Program-made: the position numbers and the translations under genes
Part shown: positions 56,000-64,000 of the stretch, piece after piece
Layout of the letters: the number at the start of each line of letters is the position of its first letter
Position numbering within the stretch: the stretch's first letter is position 1
The notes under the pieces: generated by a model
Seen by the model: only the letters and a program-made list of their open reading frames with translations
Databases searched by the model: none
Told to the model about the DNA's origin: nothing
DNA from: Phaeodactylum tricornutum CCAP 1055/1
Taxonomy: Eukaryota; Bacillariophyta; Bacillariophyceae; Surirellales; Neidiaceae
Direction of reading: 5' to 3'
DNA length: 64,000 bases
Assembly (NCBI RefSeq): GCF_000150955.2
Contig: NC_011674.1
Coordinates: forward strand, 620,001-684,000

Positions 56000-58092
56000 A
56001 TGGCTGATCGTGAACGTTCCCGCTCCCCCGACCCTGCGCATGCAGATGCCCCCGCTCCTGCGGATAACGGTGCTCCTGCGGACAATGGCGCCGACGCGGA
56101 AGGCATCAAGCTCTACGTAGGCAATCTGGATTACGGTACGTGCGATCTGCGGACAGTCAACCGGGCATGGTCTTTATCGTTTTATTCATCTCACTATTGG
56201 AAACTTTCGTTCATGTCAGCTACGGATGAAAACAAGCTCCGCGAAGAGTTTGCGCAGTTCGGTACCGTCACGGAAGTCTTTCTCCCAGTGGACCGCAGTA
56301 CCCAGCGCCCCCGTGGATTCGGTTTTGTCACGCTCGCAACCCGTGAAGCCGCCGAGTCCGCCATTAGCAAGATGGACCAGGCTCAGGTTGACGGACGCAC
56401 GATCCGTGTCAACGAATCTCGCCCCAAGGGTAGCAGTGTCCGTGGAGCGGGAGGTGCCGGTGGTGGTGGAGGTTTCAACGCGTCCGGTAGCGAAGACGTC
56501 AAGCTCTACGTCGGTAATCTTTCGTTCGATACGCAGGAAGGCTCGGTCCGACAAGCGTTCGAGCAATACGGTACCGTGTCGGATTGTTTCTTGCCGACGG
56601 ACCGTGATTCTGGGAGAGTCCGTGGCTTTTGCTTCGTCACAATGCCGGCCAAACAAGCGGAAGAAGCCTGTGCCAAGTTGAACGGCTACGAACTCGACGG
56701 ACGTGCTCTCCGAGTTAACGAAGCCCAGCCAAAGGGATCTGGTGGTGGCGGCGGCGGAGGAGGTCGTGGTGGCTACGGTGGCGGTGGAGGCTACGATGGT
56801 GGCGGCGGTGGATACGGAGGTGGTGGCTACAGTGGTGGCGGCGGAGGTGGATACGAAGATCGTGGTATGTATCCACTGTAGAGGGCACGGGCGTGTTTCT
56901 GACCCGTATATCCTTTTCTAATCAACACTTTTGTCTTGTGTTTGCAGGTGGTTACGGAGGCGGCGGAGGTCGCGGTGGTGGTGGTGGCTACGGAGGCGGC
57001 GGTGGCTACGAAGATCGCGGTACGTAAGATGGAGACATTGGCAGACTCGACGGGTGTGGCTGTGCCGGATTTCGGAAGACTGATACTCACGGTTGGTGGT
57101 GTTTAACGAAAGGCGGTTATGGTGGAGGCCGAGGTGGATACGGCGGAGGTTACGGAGGTGGATACGACGATCGCGGTAGGCTTTTGACGATGCTGCCTTC
57201 GTTGAGTGACGGCATGAAAGTTTTGTTTCTTTACTCACGCTTCTTTCTTCCTATTGCTTTTGTAAAAAAAGGTGGCTATGGCGGTGGCGGCCGAGGAGGT
57301 GGCGGTAAGTCAAGAGATTATGCGTCCTAGACGTTTCCATTTCAGGTTAATTTGTCGGGGATATCAAGCCATTTGAAGAACTAATCGACAAGCGCGTCTC
57401 CAAGATCCTCAATAGCAATTGAAGGAAGCCATTGGTTTCTCGCATGAAGAAGAAACCGGGTCTTTTTCGTATCGCGCACGGCTCTAAAGGCCTCGGAAGT
57501 ATCGCTGGTCGAAAAATGTCCGTGGCTGTTTTTGATTGCGGCGTTTGCTTATTGGTGGACGGGAAGGCTCTTTATTCTACTCCAAGCGCATGTTCTTTCG
57601 ATTTTCGTCGGGCACGAAATCTCATGGCAACTGAAGTCTACCTTGTCAAGTAGAGTTTTCACTGTTTCGCTCCAGTTGATCTCCGAGCCGAGATGGCGGC
57701 TGTTCTACACTGCTGAATGTTATGTATGGATCTTTTTAAGGACTATCGGGAACGCCCCTTGTTGGTCGGTATTAGTAGACGCGTGGTGCTGTCCTATGCT
57801 CGATTCAGCAAGTGTAAGTCGACAAGAAAGCTTTATTGCTATGAAGGCGCCTCCAGAAGCTTCAGCAATTCTATAACTCAAGATAAATCCTCAAGATCCC
57901 GTTCATTGTATCCCCGACAAAATGTTCAATACTTCCTGACCCATTGTTTGTCAATTGAGTGTGTCAAAGATTCTAAAATATGTTTTTTTTCTTTCTATAG
58001 GAGGCTATGGCGGTGGAGGCGGAGGCGGAAATTATGATGACCGTGGAGGCTATGGAGGCGGCGGTGGCGGTGGCTACAATGATCGGTATTAA
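56000..58092 (+). CDS. Two-RRM glycine-rich RNA-binding protein
   Basis: Six exons read through as one frame with a total of 1041 nt (346 residues): 56000-56135, 56220-56864, 56948-57019, 57113-57175, 57272-57304 and 58001-58092. All junctions are GT-AG and all five introns are phase 1, splitting a Gly or Ala codon. After a Ser/Arg- and Pro/Ala-rich start there are two RRMs: [17 protein letters not shown], then [18 protein letters not shown]. The tail is Gly-rich with GGYGGGG and (E/D)DR modules. Exons 3, 4 and 5 (72, 63, 33 nt) are multiples of three and repeat the DRGGYGGG theme, so they could be skipped without a frame change. Retaining intron 2 would end the protein at GMYPL. Typical of stress- and RNA-processing-type nuclear or cytosolic glycine-rich RRM proteins. 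Confidence 0.92.
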
Positions 58093-58536
58093 ATATGCGG
58101 CTGCGGGGTTTACCTTTTCAGCATGAAACTTTCAGCAACTTAATGACGGCTGTCGATAGCGATGTTAGGATTTCGACACAATAGATTGTTTACGGCATGG
58201 CATTTTCAGTTCTTTGGATTCACTTAGTTTTGCTCGGTCCATGTTGTAAAGGATGAGGTTTTCTGCTGTACAAGCTCTCGTGTGAAGGGTCTGCTTTTTT
58301 GTGCGCCACAGCTCCGTTATGGAGATTAGTTTTGGAGACTCAAAAATCAACTTTGTTTGGGGCACCAGCGTGAATATTTCCAGATGAACACGATTCACGG
58401 AGGATGAGCCTATTGTTTCTAGAGGTAGACAGAGGCGTACTACTTTCGAATCTTTGTACAACTTTTGTAGGGAGACTTATACATGTCGGAGAGATTGACA
58501 TTCTGCCAAATCATCGTTGTTGTATCCACCAGCTGC
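58093..58536. other. Convergent intergenic region, no gene seen
   Basis: 444 bp between the RRM gene and the sugar transporter's last exon. Confidence 0.5.
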
Positions 58537-60143
58537 TTAAACTTCCAACAATTGCTGAGCTTCCGATACAAGCTCAGTTGACATCCGCGCTTTTTCCATA
58601 CCGGCAAACTCCTGCTCAATTTCCTCCAAGGACAAACCTTTTGTTTCTGGTACACGAGTTGCAACAAAAAAGATGCTGTCAAGTGGAACAATCGTTTGAC
58701 AATGTGTTAGAATGAAAGAGATACCACGGACATTATCTGGGACCATACACTTGTCCGGCTCACTTACCTGTACGCTGTAAGTATACCAAATAATGCAAAC
58801 GTGAAGCTCAATCCAATGACTTCTTGCAACAGCGGAACTCCAAACTGGACTGCAGTGTTAAGCAAAAAGTTCATTTGTACAGCAATAGCTACTGCTTGGC
58901 CTCGGATGCTCAAAGGATATAGTTCGCTGGTAAGGAGCCACGTGATGGGACCAAAACCCACTTGATAACCACCGATATAGACGAACATGGCCACTAAGAC
59001 AGCCACTTTGGCAATATAGGTACCACCATCCAGAGAAAAGGAAAGAATAGTTAGCCCAATGAGCATTAGGGAACAGCCTGTATACAACAGCATTTTCCTT
59101 CCGTATTTTTCGACTGTGACAGCTGCCGACAGAGTCGCCAGCAACTTGAAAAGTGCGAGAAGTACGGGTGCAGAGTCCGATAATCCCGCATCTCGGAAAA
59201 TTGGAGTGGCGTAGGACAAGACAGACGGTTGTCCGGTAATTTGTTGGAGTACGACAAGTCCAACGCCCGCAATGAGCGGCGCTCGGTATGACCGATGCCA
59301 GACGGTCTTTTCTTCCTCTTCATCGCTTAGCAACGCACACGCTTCCTCGTGTGATTGTTTCATGTTGGAAAATTCTACCTGAGCTTGCTCCTCTGTGAAC
59401 ACAAATTGCAGTGATTCGAGCGCTTCGTCTTCCATATTGTTCAGCATGAGCCATCGACAGCTTCTCGGAATCCTGGTTGACAATATCAGCATAAGCATCG
59501 AAAACATAGTACTCGATGCATAAATCCACGCCCATCCTCCAGTATGTTTCGAGCACGCGTATCCAATCATGTATCCGGTGAGAATACCTAGAACAATCGA
59601 TGCTTCCTTGAGCGATACCAACAAACCTCGAATACTGGAAGGACCCATTTCGGCAATATATGTCGGCGCCGCATGCATCGATATGCCGATGCCGATTCCG
59701 TAAACGACTCTTCCTAAAATCAAAACAGTAATACCAAGTACTGCTCCCCAGCTGCTCGATTGGGCCGTCCAGACTTCTAGCAATGCTCCGAGGAGATACA
59801 GTAAAGATCCCAGCTGCAATTCCCGTCTTCGCCCAATCTTGTCACCGATCGCAAACGCCAGTGAACTACCAATCAAAGCACCTGCCGATCCCGATGACAG
59901 AATAGTACCGCGTAATATTGGCGAAGATAAAACAGTATGAAACCATGACACTCCAGACAAGACAGGAGACTGCATTTGGACGATGGCGTACGACGTAGCG
60001 CCAATGTCAAAACCAAAATTAAAACCGCCCAGTGCCGGGACGGCAAAAATTAGAGCTACGGCATACAGTGAGTATACTCTGTCACGATTATGATGCTGTG
60101 CAACAGGGAACGTTTGACTGCCTTGTTCCATGATACTTGACAT
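58537..60143 (-). CDS. MFS sugar transporter
   Basis: Two exons: 58768-60143, then a 92 bp intron (GTAAGT donor read on the minus strand), then 58537-58675. Total 1515 nt, 504 residues. The last exon is needed because it restores the sugar-porter signature VPETKGLSLEEIE at the end. Twelve TM spans with the family motifs: GFDIGATSYAI in TM1, GDKIGRR, GRVVYGIGIGISMHAAPTYIAEM, LQQITGQPSVLSYATPIF (TM7 region) and EKYGRKMLLY. Likely H+-coupled hexose or polyol transport. The N-terminus (25 residues) is cytosolic with no signal peptide. Confidence 0.92.
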
Positions 60144-60455
60144 GCAATAGAGAAAGTATGCCCTCTACCCGAACGATAGAGGAATCATTCGAATTTGGTC
60201 GAAAAGGAAATCTCGAGAATGAATCCGCTCCGGGTTTTACGTCCGTGCTTCTTGCGTTGTTTTGTGAGATTTCACGTACAGTATAGTTGACTGACTGTGA
60301 CTGGGAAAGGATCGACCCATCAGCACATCCCGGATCATCCTCTTATATTCCATAAGTGCACATGGCGATGGTAGGATATCCTGCGATTGTAATCAATCGG
60401 TTGGTTCCAAAGATACGGTACACTTCCTATTGTTCCAGAAGCTGAAATTCTCACG
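60144..60455. other. Divergent promoter region
   Basis: 312 bp between the sugar transporter and the plastid-protein gene, with a GACTGTGA octamer near the middle (60293-60300). Confidence 0.5.
60293..60300 (+). promoter_or_regulatory. GACTGTGA octamer, centre of divergent promoter
   Basis: Embedded in TTGACTGACTGTGACTGG. About 150 bp from each flanking ATG. Confidence 0.35.
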
Positions 60456-61541
60456 ATGAGAGAAAATCTTCTCCAAGTCCTGCTGTTGACGATTTTGTCG
60501 TCGATGGTCAGGTGCTTTGCTCCGGCGTCCGGACCGTCTCCAATCGTTTTCGTTCATCGTTCTCGAAGGAACAATCGTCGAGCTCTTTTAGCGTTACATC
60601 AGTCGAACAAGACAGAGACCTTCGACCAGAGTACTGTAACAGAGGTAGATGCAGCTGTCGAAAAATTAGACAAAGTCACAGAAATGCAGCAACCAAGAGA
60701 CGAACCGAAACGAGCAATTGCCCGGTCAAAGAAAAAGTACGGACGACCAAAAGGCATTGAAGAAAACACTCAGGGAAACGACTCGACTTCGAACTGGAAG
60801 CAAGAATTGCATTCAACCAATCAAGCAATAGGCAATGCCATACTAAAGACGGAGGGAGCATCGAGTACAAGGGAACGGCAAGAAGCAGAAAAGAGATACG
60901 ACTTGCCTTGGGGTAACTTACAAAAATGGGCTCTTCGAGATCACATGGCCAAATATAGCGTGCAGGTACCTGTTACAAGGAATGGAAAGGAAACGATCCG
61001 TGTCTTCACACTGTGGCGAACATTCATCGATGAAGTTACGGAATTATGTGGCTATCCGATTCCATTCTTGTTGGAGCGCTATGCCGAAATGCGTGCCTCC
61101 AACGACACCACATTTGATACATCGAGTGACGTTCTACCGTATTTGGATGATTTCAGTTTTGAAAATAATGGTGGCTTGTCTGGTCGTGTATCCGGAATTA
61201 TTGGAGTTGCGGACGGCACCAAAATTCAGACGACGCCTGTTGGTGATTTGCGCACCACTATCCCTAAAGGCTTTGTTCGAACTGATGATGGCGCGGTAAT
61301 ATACGAGCTTGGAAGGCCTGCTTCGGACTTTACTTACGATGTGAATAGGGATGCAAAGTCCAAGCTTTCCAAGGCGGCATCGTCTGTCATGTCCAGGGCG
61401 CCAAAGGATGTGGTGGTATCGGATGTTGTACCCGATGCGGAACTGGTGCGCTTGGGCGCTCTGACAGCGACAATAATTGCGGGAGCTGCAGCTTTTGAAT
61501 CATTGTCGCATCACTTGACGGTGAACGTGTTTTGGGTCTAA
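60456..61541 (+). CDS. Plastid-targeted protein of unknown function
   Basis: 361 residues from the ATG at 60456. Residues 1-20 are a clear signal peptide ending in VRCFAPASG, the most classical ASAFAP-like plastid motif in the window. A Lys/Gln-rich linker (EKLDKVTEMQQPRDEPKRA) leads to a soluble domain with DLPWGNLQKWALRDHMAKY, RVFTLWRTFIDEVTELCGYP, VSGIIGVADGTKIQT, TTIPKGFVRTDDGAVIYELG. A last hydrophobic segment (LGALTATIIAGAAAFESLSH) might be a thylakoid anchor. I recognise no family. Confidence 0.8.
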   Translation: MRENLLQVLLLTILSSMVRCFAPASGPSPIVFVHRSRRNNRRALLALHQSNKTETFDQSTVTEVDAAVEKLDKVTEMQQPRDEPKRAIARSKKKYGRPKGIEENTQGNDSTSNWKQELHSTNQAIGNAILKTEGASSTRERQEAEKRYDLPWGNLQKWALRDHMAKYSVQVPVTRNGKETIRVFTLWRTFIDEVTELCGYPIPFLLERYAEMRASNDTTFDTSSDVLPYLDDFSFENNGGLSGRVSGIIGVADGTKIQTTPVGDLRTTIPKGFVRTDDGAVIYELGRPASDFTYDVNRDAKSKLSKAASSVMSRAPKDVVVSDVVPDAELVRLGALTATIIAGAAAFESLSHHLTVNVFWV

Positions 61542-62372
61542 ACCACAACACGTTTTGGAAGCAAGGAATGCCGCTGAAAAATGTAAACTTGACATTGTCA
61601 AACGTAGGAGTAGTATCATCGTCAACAACAAGAACACCATATTCAGAGCGTTTGCGAGCTTATTCTACTTTAATTAGAGACTTGACAGTATCATTCCAGT
61701 GTATGGAAAGCAACCTGGAAAATATATGAATGAAAGGCGACAGACGATTGTGGTGACCCATGTCCTTATATAATTAGACGAAGGCGTCGGTGGAACCGCC
61801 ACTCCAAGCTCACATTTTGGAGTTAGGTCTTGTCTGGCCTTATGTCGGCAACTTGGGGCTACTGACCTGTTTTCAACGCTCCGCACTCCGTCGAGAATGC
61901 TATAAGTAAAGTTCCGCGGAGACGTAACGTTATTTCAATACCAGGGTCTACGTAGAGACCGACATTCTCCGAAAGTCCTGGTCATCTGCGATTCGATTCG
62001 TTAGGATTTAGTGTAATCGTACATGTATACCCTCCTCTAGTCACTTAGGTACACTGGGTGCCGATGTCTGCCGAAAAATTGGCCAGAGGCGTTGAGCGCT
62101 GCTGAATTTCTGGTCCAACCGGTGTGTGGGGTATTGCCAAGAAACCACGATAGGTCTACAACGCAAGGCCATATTGCGTTCTCGATCAAGTGTTGGAAGA
62201 GGTACAAAGTCCAACCTCATCTCCACTGCCAAAACACCAGCTTTGCAGGACAATTTTGCCGTTGTTGGAAACGAAAGAAGCAAACATTTCGCGAGGAAGT
62301 TGATCGTTCGTGAGTGTGGATTTCAAACCGCTGTAGCTCGTAATACCATCGCTGGCAAGTCGCCATCCAATC
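61542..62372. other. Intergenic region upstream of the edge gene
   Basis: 831 bp. Short frames on both strands (61674-61886, 62041-62283) without coding character. Confidence 0.45.
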
Positions 62373-64000
62373 ATGCCGTCGGGAGTAGTAGAAGAACGTT
62401 TGGAAAGCGCAATGCGGTCGCCAAAGGCCAGGAACAATCCACCGGGAGGCTCTGCTGGTTTGCGAAAGCAGCGGTTAATGAGAGCCTCTGGAAGCCGGGC
62501 TTCTGATAGTTCGGAACAGGAAGGTTTTGAAGTCGTGCGCGGAAACGCACACGGAAGTAAAGGAGTCGCCCAATCTCCTGTTCATCATTCCGACCAGAAC
62601 GTCTTTCGACACCCGCAAGCAGCGCATCCCCATCCGATGCATGGCTCGCTCGGTGTGTCCCCTATACCTCACGGTGCGTACGCGCATGCTTCCGGATCCT
62701 GGGGCTACGGACCCCCACGTCGCCCGCAGCCTCACGGCGACTACCCACCTCCTTATCCCGTACCTTCGTACAACCCCAATACTTCGTTCGATGATGGGTA
62801 CCACCGAACTGCTCACTACACTCCACATGTGAAGTATCCTCCACCGGGACGACGCTATCCTACCGATGACGTCAACGTGATTTCTCCCCATCACAGAGTG
62901 GCGGAGCTCGGAAGCTACCGTGCGAAGCACGGAGCTCACGGACCTCCACCAAGAGGGCCTCATTACTATCAGTACCCTCCCACATCGCCTGTCTCGCGAC
63001 CTGGGAATGGCTCCGCTGGTCCGCCGCGAGTTCACCAGTATGCAATGCGACGTGGAGAAGGAAGCTGGCATCCACATCCTCCTCCACACTCCATGGGAGG
63101 AAAGATGGCTCGCCATCGACCCCCAATTGTCAATGAGTCTTCCTTTGATTCCGAACATAACTCCCGTGAACCGACTCCGCTAGCAAAACGCCAAGCTGCG
63201 CTGCCGCCGATGTCACAGTCCTCGCTTGATCCCTGTGATCGGTTCTACGGCGGCGGTGCTTCCTGGAACAGTTTCGACTCGGTTGGCGTATCTTCGAACT
63301 TTGACGATCGCCACTATGGCTATTCTCCACCGCCAGATTTGCCCTACGGTACAGCCTACTCATCAGGGGGTCTCTACCGTGCTGATTCTTTTCTAGTGGC
63401 GAGAAATTTCAGTATGCCACATGCGGAGTACTCCTTCTCGATTGATGAGGAAGAACGGTTGCTCAAGGATTATCACCCAGATCGGGATCGTTCCGGAGTG
63501 AATGAAGTCACTCCCGCCAAGTCTTCCAAGCCGCGATCCAAGAGCGGCACTCCTGTGGCTTCGAACAGGAGCAAGCACGATATGCATCTCCCAAAGGCTG
63601 CTAAGGAAATTGACTTTGTGGTGACCGACCCACCCATGGAGCCCATCACACCTCCGGGAACGGAATCTGTCTGCGAAAGTTTAAACGACGTGAATCATTT
63701 TGACGTCCTGTGTGGTCGCGGCGGGGGTACGAATTCTCAAGTGGGAAATCGCCGCTTTCGGAAGCTTGTGCAAGATTTCCAGCCGATCTACCTTTTGGCG
63801 CGACGCAAGGAAAAGCCGCTTTTGGCGCGTACCATTGTTCTGATTATTCGCAAGCGCGGTGGGCGGTTCTTGAGGAAAGATGACGAAACTGGCGAGCTCA
63901 TCGAAGTTGGTGATGTCAAGGCCGAAGCCAAGACGTCACAGGCCTTGCGGGAAGGTCTGGATGTGCGCGCCACTAAAAATGGTGCTTCCAATATTGGGAA
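62373..64000 (+). CDS. DUF6824-like protein, long form (3' end beyond window)
   Basis: Open from the ATG at 62373 to the right edge (542 codons so far), with an in-frame TAG shortly upstream. It is preceded by no other ATG in that frame. The first ~440 residues are Pro/His/Tyr/Gly-rich low complexity (YPPPYPVPSYNPN, HPHPPPHSMGG). The DUF6824-like domain starts at about base 63702: HFDVLCGRGGGTNSQVGNRR, LLARRKEKPLLARTIVLIIR, GGRFLRKDDETGELIE, KTSQALREGLDVRA. It agrees block by block with the short protein at 52137, so the two are paralogues of one family. The rest of the gene lies to the right. Confidence 0.85.
   Translation, partial: MPSGVVEERLESAMRSPKARNNPPGGSAGLRKQRLMRASGSRASDSSEQEGFEVVRGNAHGSKGVAQSPVHHSDQNVFRHPQAAHPHPMHGSLGVSPIPHGAYAHASGSWGYGPPRRPQPHGDYPPPYPVPSYNPNTSFDDGYHRTAHYTPHVKYPPPGRRYPTDDVNVISPHHRVAELGSYRAKHGAHGPPPRGPHYYQYPPTSPVSRPGNGSAGPPRVHQYAMRRGEGSWHPHPPPHSMGGKMARHRPPIVNESSFDSEHNSREPTPLAKRQAALPPMSQSSLDPCDRFYGGGASWNSFDSVGVSSNFDDRHYGYSPPPDLPYGTAYSSGGLYRADSFLVARNFSMPHAEYSFSIDEEERLLKDYHPDRDRSGVNEVTPAKSSKPRSKSGTPVASNRSKHDMHLPKAAKEIDFVVTDPPMEPITPPGTESVCESLNDVNHFDVLCGRGGGTNSQVGNRRFRKLVQDFQPIYLLARRKEKPLLARTIVLIIRKRGGRFLRKDDETGELIEVGDVKAEAKTSQALREGLDVRATKNGASNIG

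Noticed and set aside
57432-57653. 73-codon frame inside the long RRM intron
   Set aside because: No domain and no promoter; the intron borders fit normal splicing.

Overview
This is a 64 kb stretch of nuclear DNA from a photosynthetic stramenopile, most likely a pennate diatom of the Phaeodactylum type. The evidence is: eukaryotic housekeeping genes (uS19/RPS15, AP-1 mu, ARL2, PIG-S, a Dbp10/DDX54 helicase); few, short GT-AG introns, mostly 70-135 bp; several signal peptides followed by the diatom plastid-import motif with Phe at +1 (CFAP, ESFA, TTAF, SSFT, EAFL); and two proteins with the domain known mainly from diatoms that begins DVL(L/C)GRGG.TN. The species is inferred, not proven.

Layout. 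0-11 kb: the 3' end of a coiled-coil protein, an ER-type DnaJ protein, an ABC1/UbiB-like kinase, a Tudor/agenet-like chromatin protein, a membrane-anchored methyltransferase and the GPI-transamidase subunit PIG-S. 11.2-15.1 kb: a 3.9 kb element bounded by ~250 bp terminal inverted repeats, holding only decayed coding sequence. 15.5-24.7 kb: an mpaB/Lcp-like oxygenase, an F-box-like/sulfotransferase protein, a small plastid-type membrane protein, a HERP-like membrane protein, an SLC38-type amino acid transporter and RPS15. 25.3-37.6 kb: a Dbp10/DDX54-like helicase, a chromodomain-JmjC fusion, a small plastid-type protein, AP-1 mu and a plastid KEA-type K+/H+ antiporter. 38-51.5 kb: a secreted Cys-rich protein, a TPT-family transporter, a small secreted basic protein, a P-loop kinase, ARL2, a DNAJC25-like protein, a class I amidotransferase and a plastid-type PPR protein. 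52-64 kb: two DUF6824-like proteins (the second cut by the window end), a UDP-glucuronate 4-epimerase, a two-RRM glycine-rich RNA-binding protein with five introns, an MFS sugar transporter and a plastid-targeted protein of unknown role.

There is no operon logic. Genes are on both strands, 20 bp to 1.5 kb apart, often divergent. Shared themes are the ER and secretory pathway (two DnaJ proteins, PIG-S, HERP-like, AP-1 mu, several secreted proteins), the plastid (KEA, PPR and three unknowns), and chromatin/RNA (chromo-JmjC, Tudor-like, RRM, DEAD-box).

Most notable: the TIR element; the chromodomain-JmjC fusion; the RRM gene whose C-terminal Gly-rich tail is built from phase 1-1 exons; a perfect inverted repeat carrying two CRE (TGACGT/ACGTCA) sites; an over-represented GACTGTGA octamer near gene starts; and three host genes whose conserved reading crosses frames without an obvious ordinary intron. 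One long gene, running off the right edge from 62373, has no stop inside the window.
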